Source: Nevskia sp. (GTDB lineage: Bacteria; Pseudomonadota; Gammaproteobacteria; Nevskiales; Nevskiaceae). From it: a stretch of DNA of 39,669 nucleotides. The translations under genes were made by a program, and so were the position numbers. Of this stretch, positions 1 through 6,929 are shown in pieces. The notes under the pieces were generated by a model, which had not been told where the DNA came from, searched no databases, and saw only the letters and a list, made by a program, of their open reading frames with translations. Positions within the stretch are counted from its first letter, which is position 1; each line of letters opens with the position of its first letter. The stretch spans positions 1-39,669 of the forward strand of contig JADHNH010000024.1 in NCBI GenBank assembly GCA_016779605.1, read 5' to 3'.

Positions 1-200
1 GCCTCGATTTCCTTGCGGTTGTCCTGCGCGGCGACCTCGGCGCGCTGCATGTGCTCGCGCAGCACGTCGAGGTCCGCTTCGAGCCGGTTCCAGCGATCCC
101 GCAGCTCGGCCTGCAGCAGCCGGGCCTGCAGCGCCAGCTCGTCGCGCAGCAGCAAGAGCGCCTGGTAATCGTTGTGGAGTGCGTTGGCGAGGCGTGACAT
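1..200 (-). CDS. Partial coiled-coil protein, N-terminus only
   Basis: The start codon is at 198-200 on the minus strand, and the gene runs off the left edge after 66 codons. A GGAG ribosome site lies about nine bases upstream. The visible protein begins MSRLANALHNDY and is rich in Leu, Arg, Glu and Gln with heptad-like spacing. It has no signal peptide or membrane segment, so it looks like a soluble helical or coiled-coil protein. I do not recognise a family. An FNR-type box lies about 65 bp upstream, centred at 264.5, suggesting low-oxygen control. It points away from the stress-protein genes at 290-2179, whose 3' end lies just behind that box. Confidence 0.6.
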   Translation of the reverse strand, partial: MSRLANALHNDYQALLLLRDELALQARLLQAELRDRWNRLEADLDVLREHMQRAEVAAQDNRKEIE

Positions 201-257
201 GGCGGGTGCTCCGTTGAAATCGTTCGCAGAGTATCCGCCGATGGCGTGACGGCAGTG

Positions 258-271
258 TTGACCTGCGTCAA
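258..271 (-). promoter_or_regulatory. FNR/Anr-type box upstream of the partial coiled-coil gene
   Basis: TTGACCTGCGTCAA is a palindrome of TTGAC arms around four bases, close to the TTGAT-N4-ATCAA consensus. It lies in the 89-bp gap between the stop of one gene and the start of the other, so only the minus-strand gene starting at 200 can use it. With the class II geometry of FNR promoters (box centre at -41.5), the -10 hexamer would fall at 230-235. The minus strand there reads GATACT, four of six matches to TATAAT. Confidence 0.6.
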
Positions 272-289
272 CGGCAATGACGATACGCC

Positions 290-1159
290 TCAGTGCGCGA
301 TCAGCACCGGCAGCTCGCCGCCCGCTAGCGCGGCCTGGGTGCAGCCGCCGAACAGCAGCTCGCGGGTGGGGCCGCGGCTGTAGCCGCCCATCACCAGCAG
401 GTCGGCACCGCATTCGACGGCGGCGGACCACAAGGTATCCATGATCGAGCAGCTGCCGCTGCCCACGCACTTGGCGGCGGCATCGATGCCGTGCCAGCCG
501 AGATGGGCCTGGGCGGCCTGCAGCGAGGCCTGCGCCGCGCCGTTGGCTTCCTCCACGGCGACCAGCACCACCTTGCGCGCCTGCCTCAGCAGCGGCAGCG
601 CCAGCACCAGGGCGCGGGCCGCCTCTGCGGAGTCCTTCCAGCAGACCATCACGGTGCCGAGCAGCCGTTGCGGCGCCTGCGGCGGCACCAGCAGCACCGG
701 CTGGCCGCCCTGCAGAACGATCCGGGCCAGCAGGTCGCCGGGCACGCCGTCGCCCGGCTGCGGCCGCGCCATCACGACGAGGTCGTTGTGGCGCGCATGG
801 AACACCAGGTTGTCGACCGGCGCGCCGCTGCCCTGCAGCATGCTGGCGCTCACGCCCTGTGGCGACCTGGCGCTGCCGTCGGTCGGCAGCCCGTTGAGCC
901 GGCAGAACTCGGCATAGTGATGCAGCGCCGCCGCCACGCGGGCCTCGCCGCGCTGCGCCAGCTGCTCCATCGCCGAGCGCAACGCCGCCCCGTACAGGTA
1001 GGACACCTGCGGCAGGCAGGCGGCGGCCAGGGCGGGGTCGAGAAAATTATGAAAGCACTCGATGTGCGCCTGGAACGGCTGTGCCACCAGCAGCGCGGCG
1101 CCGAGCACCGCCTGGTCCGTATCGCCGCCGCCCAGCGGTGCGAGAATGGTCTTGATCAT
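290..1159 (-). CDS. Universal stress protein (UspA family, tandem-domain length)
   Basis: A 289-residue cytoplasmic protein, about twice the single-domain Usp length, so two Usp folds are likely. The N-terminus (MIKTILAPLGGG) is the usual first beta strand of a Usp domain. The second domain ends with the best-conserved stretch, GADLLVMGGYSRGPTRELLF followed by GG, which corresponds to the ATP-binding loop of UspA proteins. The second strand of that domain starts near residue 168 (GTVMVCWKDS). It follows the longer stress-protein gene by 42 bp on the same strand with no visible promoter between them, so the two are probably co-transcribed from the FNR box at 2248. Proteins of this family are typical members of Anr/FNR regulons and support survival without oxygen. 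The exact role is inference. Confidence 0.85.
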   Translation of the reverse strand: MIKTILAPLGGGDTDQAVLGAALLVAQPFQAHIECFHNFLDPALAAACLPQVSYLYGAALRSAMEQLAQRGEARVAAALHHYAEFCRLNGLPTDGSARSPQGVSASMLQGSGAPVDNLVFHARHNDLVVMARPQPGDGVPGDLLARIVLQGGQPVLLVPPQAPQRLLGTVMVCWKDSAEAARALVLALPLLRQARKVVLVAVEEANGAAQASLQAAQAHLGWHGIDAAAKCVGSGSCSIMDTLWSAAVECGADLLVMGGYSRGPTRELLFGGCTQAALAGGELPVLIAH

Positions 1160-1201
1160 TGGCCAATGGGTTCCTTCAGGAGTGCCGCCGGTGGCCCGCG
1201 C

Positions 1202-2179
1202 TCAGCCCGTCGCCCGGTCGCCGGGCCGCGCCTGCGCGGCGAGGGCAGCGGTTGCGTTGGCGGCGGGCTCGCGCTTCCACAGCCGCGGCGGCTTCAGCGC
1301 CAGCACGTCGCAGAACGAGTAGTAGTTGATCCGCTCGATCTTGTTGCCGCGCCGCAGGCGCTGCAGGAACGGGCGCGGCTCGGTGCCGAGCACCAGCAGG
1401 TCGATGTGGTGGCCGCCGACGAATTCCGAAACCGCATCCACCGTCGCCCCGGCCAGCCGGTGGCAGTGGTCCAGCGGTACGTGGTGCAGCTCGGCGAAAG
1501 TCTCGAACGGGCTGCGCGGCAGCGGCGGCGCGGTGCGGCCCTTGATCGGGTGCCCGTGGCGCATCGGCACGCCGGGCAGCACCAGGTGCGGCTCGGCGTG
1601 CAGCAAGTGCACCTCGGCGCCGCCCAGGCTGCCGAAATAGCCGGCGGTGTGCACGATCAGGTTGTTGAAGGCGGCGTCGGAACGGCGCTCGCGGTCGGTA
1701 TCCACCGCCGCGGCGATGCGCCGCGGCGCGCCGGCGGTTTCGGCGTGCACCAGCAGCAGCGGCGCGGGGCAGGTGCGCAGCAGGATGCGGTCGGCGTCGG
1801 CATGCATGCCGGGCAGCGCGGAGCCCCCATGAGCGTCCTTCACCACCAGGTCGGGCCGCAGCTTTTCGACCAGGCCCAGGATCACTTCCTCGGGTTTCGA
1901 CGACCATACCGCCTCGGTGCTGACGCGCAGCCCCTGGCCGCGCAGCGCGCTGGCTTCCTGCTCGAGCAGCTGCGTGCATTCACCCATGAACCCCTGGCGC
2001 GCCGAATCGGTGCCGCGGCGGCTGAGGAATCCGGCTGCCGCGATGGTCCTGGAATAGGCGGCCACGCAGATATGCAGCGCCGCGCCGGTCTTTTCCGCCA
2101 GGTAGCGGGCACGCTCGAATGCGGGCGTGCGGCGCGCCGCGGGGTCCGCGAACAGAAGAATCAACTGGTATTTGTGCAT
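1202..2179 (-). CDS. UspE-like tandem universal stress protein
   Basis: I start this 325-residue protein at the ATG at 2179 (MHKYQLILLF), which has an AGGAGG ribosome site five bases upstream; the frame is open further upstream but across the promoter. The N-terminal Usp domain (about residues 1-145) includes RPDLVVKDAHGGSALPG, the strand and ATP-loop region of UspE. A second domain begins near residue 155 (RRIAAAVDTD) and ends with HHIDLLVLGTEPRP. The C-terminal tail (about residues 285-325) is basic and Ala-rich. It is the first gene of a two-gene stress-protein operon. The FNR box centred at 2254.5 lies 75 bp upstream of the start, an ordinary distance for an activated promoter. The family assignment is firm; the ligand and the stress condition are inferred. 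Confidence 0.85.
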   Translation of the reverse strand: MHKYQLILLFADPAARRTPAFERARYLAEKTGAALHICVAAYSRTIAAAGFLSRRGTDSARQGFMGECTQLLEQEASALRGQGLRVSTEAVWSSKPEEVILGLVEKLRPDLVVKDAHGGSALPGMHADADRILLRTCPAPLLLVHAETAGAPRRIAAAVDTDRERRSDAAFNNLIVHTAGYFGSLGGAEVHLLHAEPHLVLPGVPMRHGHPIKGRTAPPLPRSPFETFAELHHVPLDHCHRLAGATVDAVSEFVGGHHIDLLVLGTEPRPFLQRLRRGNKIERINYYSFCDVLALKPPRLWKREPAANATAALAAQARPGDRATG

Positions 2180-2247
2180 GGAAGCCTCCTCGTCCCTTCC
2201 GGCAGGATACTTGCTGGCGACTGTAGACAGGCGCGGCGGCGGCCTCC

Positions 2248-2261
2248 TTGACATAGATCAA
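2248..2261 (-). promoter_or_regulatory. FNR/Anr-type box for the stress-protein operon
   Basis: TTGACATAGATCAA matches TTGAT-N4-ATCAA at nine of ten positions. It lies 75 bp upstream of the UspE-like start. For a class II FNR promoter the -10 would sit at 2220-2225, where the minus strand reads TACAGT (four of six). A second box for the opposite direction is centred 37 bp away. Confidence 0.75.
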
Positions 2262-2284
2262 GTGCGCAAATTGCCGGCAGGCGC

Positions 2285-2298
2285 TTGATCCAGGTCAA
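2285..2298 (+). promoter_or_regulatory. FNR/Anr-type box for the zinc-ribbon/transaldolase operon
   Basis: TTGATCCAGGTCAA matches nine of ten positions of the FNR consensus. It is back-to-back with the box at 2248-2261 in the same divergent gap. Plus-strand genes start at 2450 or, if the leader ORF is real, at 2367 (75 bp from the box centre). The class II -10 position (2321-2326) reads CAGACT, a weak match. Confidence 0.7.
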
Positions 2299-2366
2299 GG
2301 CGCCGCCTTCGGCCGCTGGCCAGACTTCTGCCTGCAACGGGAACATTCGGTTCCGGGAGACGGTCG

Positions 2367-2459
2367 ATGAACAGGCTGGACGATGGTTGGCAGCGGTTGC
2401 GGCGGTCGGGACGTGCAGCGGCTGCGCGGCCAGGCCAGGAGGGCATCCGGTGGAACTGA
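2367..2459 (+). CDS. Possible 30-codon leader ORF overlapping the zinc-ribbon start
   Basis: An ATG at 2367 has a GGGAGA ribosome-like site six bases upstream and reads 30 codons (MNRLDDGWQRLRR..., basic) to a TGA at 2457-2459. That stop lies just past the GTG start (2450) of the zinc-ribbon gene in another frame, an arrangement compatible with translational coupling. Its distance from the FNR box, 75 bp, equals that of the stress-protein start on the other side. There is no family match, so it may be chance; it is recorded because the transcript leader is otherwise unexplained. Confidence 0.25.
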   Translation: MNRLDDGWQRLRRSGRAAAARPGQEGIRWN

Positions 2460-2635
2460 ACTGCCCTTACTGCACCAACCCGGTCAAGGTCGACGAGGCC
2501 CTGCTCGCCGACGGCGCGGCGGTACGCTGCGAGCACTGCCTCGAAGAGCCCCTCCTGAGCCGCGAGTGGATCGAGCACGAAGGCGGCTATCGCTGGGAGC
2601 TGGTCGGCGCCGCCGAGGACGACGACGAGGCCTGA
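2450..2635 (+). CDS. Small acidic zinc-ribbon protein
   Basis: A 61-residue protein with two CxxC knuckles: CPYC near residues 5-8 and CEHC near residues 32-35. This is the pattern of a small treble-clef or zinc-ribbon protein. The tail is very acidic (EDDDEA). I chose the GTG at 2450 because AGGAGG lies seven bases upstream and because the protein becomes family-like only from there; the longer frame from 2285 would begin with a TTG inside the FNR box. It lies 37 bp before transaldolase on the same strand and is probably co-transcribed with it. The function is unknown. Metal binding is predicted from the cysteines only. Confidence 0.65.
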   Translation: MELNCPYCTNPVKVDEALLADGAAVRCEHCLEEPLLSREWIEHEGGYRWELVGAAEDDDEA

Positions 2636-2672
2636 ATCCGCGGCCGCGAGTTCGAAAGCGAGGTTTGGCACC

Positions 2673-3836
2673 ATGAGCCTGTCCGCGGATAACACCATTG
2701 CGCAGGCACGGGCGCTGGGCCAGAGCATCTGGCTCGACGACCTGCACCGCGGGCTGATCAGCTCGGGCCGGCTCGCCGAAATGGTCGGACGCGAGGGCCT
2801 GTCCGGGGTGACGTCCAACCCCGCCATCTTCGAAAAGGCGATCGTCGGCGGCGATCATTACGACGCCGCGATTGCAGAACTGGTGCGCCAGGGGCTCGGC
2901 GACGCCGCCGCGATCTGCCAGCGCCTGATGGTGGACGACGTGCGCGACGCCGCCGACATCCTGCGCGGCGTCTACGAGCGCAGCGCCGGCGCCGACGGCT
3001 TCGTCAGCCTGGAAGTACCGCCGGCGCTGGCCTACGACGCCGAGGCCACCGTGCGGGAAGCGCGCCGCCTGGCGCGCGCGGTGGACCGGCCCAACCTGAT
3101 GATCAAGGTGCCGGCCACGCCGCCGGGCCTGCAGGCGATCGAGGCGCTGCTGGGCGAGGGCATCTGCGTCAACGCCACGCTGATCTTCGCGGTGGAGGTT
3201 TACCGGCAGGTTGCCGGCGCTTACATGGCCGGCCTGGAGCGGCTTGCCGCGGCCGGCGGCGACCTGCGGCGCATCGCCGGCGTCGCCAGCTTCTTCGTCA
3301 GCCGCATCGACACCGCGGTGGACGCGCGGCTGCAAGCGATCATCGCCGCGGCGGGCAGCGAGGTGGCGGCCGAAGCGCTGCGCGCCCTGCCGGGGCGGGC
3401 CGCGATCGCCAACGCCCGCATCGCCTACCGGGAATACCAGGCGCTGATCGCCGCGCCGCGCTGGCTTGGCCTTGCCGCCAGTGGTGCCCGGCCGCAGCGG
3501 CTGCTGTGGGCCAGCACCGGCACCAAGAATCCGGCCTACAGCAAGACCCTGTACGTCGACGAATTGATCGGGCCGGATACCGTCAACACGGTGCCGGAGG
3601 CGACCTACCTCGAGTTCCTGCGACACGGCCGGCCGCGGGCCAGCCTGGCGCAGGACGCGGACGGTGCGCAGCGCCTGGTGGAGCGGCTCGCCGCCGCGGG
3701 GATTTCCATGCAGGCCGTGACCGGCCAGCTTCTGGTCGACGGCGTCCGGCTGTTCGCCGAAGCGTACGAGCGACTGCGGGCCTCGGTGGAGCGCAGGCGC
3801 GGCGCCGCCGCTGCGGCGCCGGCCGGCACCGGATAG
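2673..3836 (+). CDS. tal: Transaldolase
   Basis: A 387-residue cytoplasmic enzyme of the pentose phosphate pathway that moves a dihydroxyacetone unit between sugar phosphates. The family signature near residues 45-55 (GVTSNPAIFEKA) and the Schiff-base lysine K145 in NLMIKVPAT are both present. So are the later strand motifs NATLIFAVEVY and ASTGTKNPAYSKT. The length and the extra C-terminal part match the longer transaldolase subfamily found in mycobacteria, cyanobacteria and many proteobacteria, rather than the roughly 317-residue TalB type. The last 15 residues are an Ala-rich, probably disordered tail. GAGG lies eight bases before the ATG. Its place behind an FNR-type box suggests sugar-phosphate rerouting under low oxygen, which is inference. 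Confidence 0.93.
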   Translation: MSLSADNTIAQARALGQSIWLDDLHRGLISSGRLAEMVGREGLSGVTSNPAIFEKAIVGGDHYDAAIAELVRQGLGDAAAICQRLMVDDVRDAADILRGVYERSAGADGFVSLEVPPALAYDAEATVREARRLARAVDRPNLMIKVPATPPGLQAIEALLGEGICVNATLIFAVEVYRQVAGAYMAGLERLAAAGGDLRRIAGVASFFVSRIDTAVDARLQAIIAAAGSEVAAEALRALPGRAAIANARIAYREYQALIAAPRWLGLAASGARPQRLLWASTGTKNPAYSKTLYVDELIGPDTVNTVPEATYLEFLRHGRPRASLAQDADGAQRLVERLAAAGISMQAVTGQLLVDGVRLFAEAYERLRASVERRRGAAAAAPAGTG

Positions 3837-3875
3837 CCCTCGATACATGGCGTTGCGCCTTCCTTGGGCGGCGGC

Positions 3876-3889
3876 TTGACCTGTATCAA
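3876..3889 (+). promoter_or_regulatory. FNR/Anr-type box for the ABC-export/alcohol dehydrogenase operon
   Basis: TTGACCTGTATCAA matches nine of ten positions of TTGAT-N4-ATCAA. It sits in the 150-bp gap after transaldolase, centred about 105 bp upstream of the preferred start of the permease gene. The expected class II -10 window (3912-3917) reads GAAACT, and AT-rich DNA (CTTAAAAAAC) follows directly. Confidence 0.75.
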
Positions 3890-3987
3890 TGCTGCACCTG
3901 CACAATTACCTGAAACTTAAAAAACATCGACTCGCAGCCTGACCGCGCGGCCTATCGCGGGGCGGCCCGGCGCCAGGGAGCATGGAC

Positions 3988-5124
3988 GTGCGCGGTATCC
4001 TCAGGATCGCCTACAAGCTGCTGGTGAACGACGGCTCCAAGTTCGCCGCGCTGCTGGTCGGCATCACCTTCGCGGTGTTCCTAATGGTGCAGATGACCTC
4101 GCTGTTCGCCGGCGTGCTCAACCGCGCGTCGGCCACCGTCATCAACGTCGGCGCCAGCATGTGGGTGATGGACCCCGGGGTGCAGACGGTGGCCAACAGC
4201 ATCCCGATGCCGGACTACGTGCTGGACGCGGTGCGCAGCGCCGAAGGGGTGAAGTATGCGGTGCCGCTGTACTCCGGCAACGGCCTGGTCAAGCTGGCCG
4301 ACGGCACCTACCAGGCGGTCAACATCCTCGGCCTGGACGATTCCAGCCTGTTCGGCCGCCCGGCGCTGGTGCAGGGCAGCATCCAGGACATCTACGCCGA
4401 GAACGGCTTCATCGTGGTGCAGGATTCGGAGTTCCACAAGCTGGAGAACCCGCGCATCGGCACCGAGTTCGAGATCAACAACCACCGCGGCGTCATGGTC
4501 GGCATCGCCCAGGTCGCCACCAGCGGGCTGTTCGGCGTGCCGACGCTTTACACCACCTACAGCCGCGCGCTGCAGTACGTCCCGCAGACCAACTTCAGCA
4601 TCTCCTACATCCTGGTCGAGCCCAAGAGCGCCGCCGAGGTGGCGGGGATCAAGCGCAGCGTGGCCGCGCTGGGCTACGTGGCGCTGACCAAGGACGAGTT
4701 CATGGCGCAGATCTCGACGTTCTACAAGTACCAGACCGGGCTCGGCATCAACCTGTTCCTGATGACGGTGATGAGCTTCGTCGTCGGCCTGTCCATTTCC
4801 GGGCAGACCTTCTACACCTTCGTGCTGGAGAACCTGGAGAAGTTCGGCGCGCTCAAGGCGATCGGCGCCAAGGGCCACGAGCTGGTGCGGATGATCCTGT
4901 TCCAGGCCCTGTTCACCGCCATGACCGGCTATGGCATCGGCGTGGGCATCTGCTCGCTGATGATCGCCCTGGCCAAGCTCAAGGTGCCGGACTACGCCGC
5001 CATGATCACCTTCACCAACCTGGCGCTGGCGTTCTTCATGGTGCTGGTGATCGCCGGCATCTCCTCCTACGTGGGCGTGCGCAAGGTGCTGCGCATCGAG
5101 CCCTTCGACATCTTCCGCGGGTAG
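3988..5124 (+). CDS. ABC transporter permease, DevC/FtsX-like
   Basis: An inner-membrane permease of the MacB/FtsX fold, 378 residues from the GTG at 3988. One transmembrane helix lies near the N-terminus (about residues 18-42). A periplasmic domain of some 200 residues follows, then three helices at about 255-280, 300-335 and 345-370. The C-terminus ends RIEPFDIFRG, as in DevC-type permeases. I prefer the GTG at 3988 because AGGGAG (3975-3980) lies seven bases before it but only one base before the alternative ATG at 3982. The ATPase, adaptor and outer-membrane channel follow at once, so this is a complete envelope-spanning exporter. The substrate cannot be read from sequence. DevBCA pumps export glycolipids in cyanobacteria and related MacAB pumps export peptides or antibiotics. 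Confidence 0.88.
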   Translation: MRGILRIAYKLLVNDGSKFAALLVGITFAVFLMVQMTSLFAGVLNRASATVINVGASMWVMDPGVQTVANSIPMPDYVLDAVRSAEGVKYAVPLYSGNGLVKLADGTYQAVNILGLDDSSLFGRPALVQGSIQDIYAENGFIVVQDSEFHKLENPRIGTEFEINNHRGVMVGIAQVATSGLFGVPTLYTTYSRALQYVPQTNFSISYILVEPKSAAEVAGIKRSVAALGYVALTKDEFMAQISTFYKYQTGLGINLFLMTVMSFVVGLSISGQTFYTFVLENLEKFGALKAIGAKGHELVRMILFQALFTAMTGYGIGVGICSLMIALAKLKVPDYAAMITFTNLALAFFMVLVIAGISSYVGVRKVLRIEPFDIFRG

Positions 5125-5131
5125 GCCGGCC

Positions 5132-5836
5132 ATGCCGCAGGCGGCGATCAAGGCGACGGGGCTGTCGAAATGGTTCGGCGAGGGCGCCACGCGCACGTTC
5201 GCCGTGCGTGAAGTCGGCTTCGAGGCCAGCTTCGGCGAAATCCTCTACATCGTCGGCCCCTCCGGCAGCGGCAAGACCACGCTGCTGAGCGTGATCTCCG
5301 GCATCCTGCGGCCCAACGCCGGCAGCGTCAGCATCGAGGGCACCGACATCTGGGCGCTGAGCGACAACGCCATCGCCGAGTTCCGGCTCAAGCGCATCGG
5401 CTTCGTGTTCCAGGACTTCCACCTGTTCCCGCGCCTGACCACGGCGGAGAACGTGGCGATCCCGCTGATCCTGAAGAAGCGCGACTGGGACGAGTCCATC
5501 GCCGAGGCGAAGAAGTACCTGGACATCGTCGGCCTGAAGAACCGCGCGGACCTGCCGCCGGTGAAGCTCAGCGGCGGCGAGCAGCAGCGCGTGGCGATCG
5601 CGCGCGCCATCGTCAGCCAGCCCGACATCCTGATCATGGACGAGCCCACCGCCTCGCTCGACGGCGACACCGGCCGCAACATCGTCGGCTTCGTCCGCAA
5701 CCAGATCCTCAACGACAAGCGCTGCATCGTGATCGTCACCCACGACGCCCGCATCACCGAGTTCGCCGACCGCATCCTGATGATGGAAGACGGCAGGCTC
5801 AAGAGCATCGAAAACGGAAGGAGCCATGAAGAATAG
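5132..5836 (+). CDS. ABC transporter ATP-binding protein, DevA/LolD/MacB type
   Basis: A 234-residue ATPase with every motif intact: Walker A GPSGSGKTT at residues 42-50, Q-loop Q94, signature LSGGEQQR at 146-153, Walker B ILIMDE at 166-171, D-loop SLDG and switch His204. It powers the DevC-like permease encoded seven bases upstream. The start has no strong ribosome site, so it probably depends on coupling to the preceding gene. Its 3' end overlaps the adaptor gene by 11 bp. Energy coupling of export at the cytoplasmic face of the inner membrane is certain by family; the substrate is unknown. Confidence 0.94.
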   Translation: MPQAAIKATGLSKWFGEGATRTFAVREVGFEASFGEILYIVGPSGSGKTTLLSVISGILRPNAGSVSIEGTDIWALSDNAIAEFRLKRIGFVFQDFHLFPRLTTAENVAIPLILKKRDWDESIAEAKKYLDIVGLKNRADLPPVKLSGGEQQRVAIARAIVSQPDILIMDEPTASLDGDTGRNIVGFVRNQILNDKRCIVIVTHDARITEFADRILMMEDGRLKSIENGRSHEE

Positions 5837-6929
5837 GGTCTTGTTCATCCTCGCCGGGGTCGGGGTGCTGGTCGGGCTGGTCAGCGCCTACCTGTACGCG
5901 CAGCAGATTCCGGCGCAGCCGCCGGTGTTCAGCCCGGCGGCCAATCCCTACGGCAAGGGCATTTACGCCGAGGGCATCGTCGAGAGCTACCAGCCGCACG
6001 GCGAGAACATCAACATCTATCCGGAGGTGGCGGGCACCGTCACCCGCATCCTGGCGCAAGAGGGGCAGCAGGTGGCGCAGGGCGCGCCGCTGCTCGCCAT
6101 CGAGGACTCGGTGCAGCGGGCGCTGGTGGAGCAGCAGCGCGCGCAGTCCGAGGCCGCGCTGGCCCTGCTGCAGCAGCTGAAGGCACAGCCGCGGCCGGAA
6201 AACCTGGCGGTGGCGCAGGCGCAGATGGACTTGGCCGCCGCCAGCCTGAAGACCGCGCAGGACAGTTACGACAAGCAGCAGCGCGCCTACGGGCTGGAGC
6301 CCAAGTCGGTCAGCCGGGACGCGCTGGACACGGCGCGCAACAGCGCCGAGGCGGCGCGCCGCAACCTGCAGGTGGCGCAGCGCCAGTACGAGCTGACCCG
6401 GGCCGGTGCCTGGAGCTACGACATCCGCAACCAGGAAAAGCAGTACCAGGCCCTGCTCGGCGCCTACAACTCTTCCAAGGCGCTGCTCGACAAGTACACG
6501 GTGGTGGCGCCGGCCGACGGCGTCGTGCTGTCGGTGGCCACGGCGGTGGGCAGCTACGTTTCGCCCGCGCAGGGCAGCTACAACAGCTACACCCAGGGCA
6601 GCGGCCCGGCGATCGTGATGGGCCACCCGCAGGGCGAGCAGCAGGTGCGCTGCTACATCGACGAGATCCTGGTGCATCGCCTGCCGCGCGACGGCGCCAT
6701 CAAGGCGCAGATGTTCGTGCGCGGCACCGGCATCAGCGTGCCGCTGCAATTCGTGCGCATCCAGCCCTACGTCTCGCCCAAGATCGAGCTGTCGGACCAG
6801 CGCACCGAGCGGGTCGACGTGCGCGTGCTGCCGGTGATCTTCAAGTTCGCCGCGCCCGGGCAGGTCGACCTGTATCCGGGCCAGCTGGTCGATGTCTTCA
6901 TCGGCGAGCCGGACGGGAAGAAGGGCTGA
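5826..6929 (+). CDS. HlyD/DevB-like membrane-fusion adaptor
   Basis: A 367-residue periplasmic adaptor anchored by one N-terminal helix (residues 4-24). A lipoyl/barrel-sandwich half motif follows (NIYPEVAGTVTRILAQEGQQ, about residues 59-78). An Ala/Gln-rich coiled-coil hairpin spans about 95-215, and the second lipoyl half (YTVVAPADGVVLSV) lies near 222-235. The coiled coil would dock on the outer-membrane factor encoded next. The ATG has GGAAGGAG just upstream, and the gene overlaps the end of the ATPase gene by 11 bp. The stop shares one base with the next ATG (TGATG), so the whole exporter is probably translated in a coupled fashion. Confidence 0.9.
   Translation: MKNRVLFILAGVGVLVGLVSAYLYAQQIPAQPPVFSPAANPYGKGIYAEGIVESYQPHGENINIYPEVAGTVTRILAQEGQQVAQGAPLLAIEDSVQRALVEQQRAQSEAALALLQQLKAQPRPENLAVAQAQMDLAAASLKTAQDSYDKQQRAYGLEPKSVSRDALDTARNSAEAARRNLQVAQRQYELTRAGAWSYDIRNQEKQYQALLGAYNSSKALLDKYTVVAPADGVVLSVATAVGSYVSPAQGSYNSYTQGSGPAIVMGHPQGEQQVRCYIDEILVHRLPRDGAIKAQMFVRGTGISVPLQFVRIQPYVSPKIELSDQRTERVDVRVLPVIFKFAAPGQVDLYPGQLVDVFIGEPDGKKG

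Noticed and set aside
491..2251. A 586-codon plus-strand ORF across the stress-protein genes
   Set aside because: It is antisense to two clear Usp genes, has an Arg/Gln/His-rich composition typical of GC-biased shadow frames, and matches no domain.
2285..2635. A longer zinc-ribbon protein starting at a TTG at 2285
   Set aside because: That start lies inside the FNR box and has no ribosome site; the GTG at 2450 has AGGAGG at seven bases.
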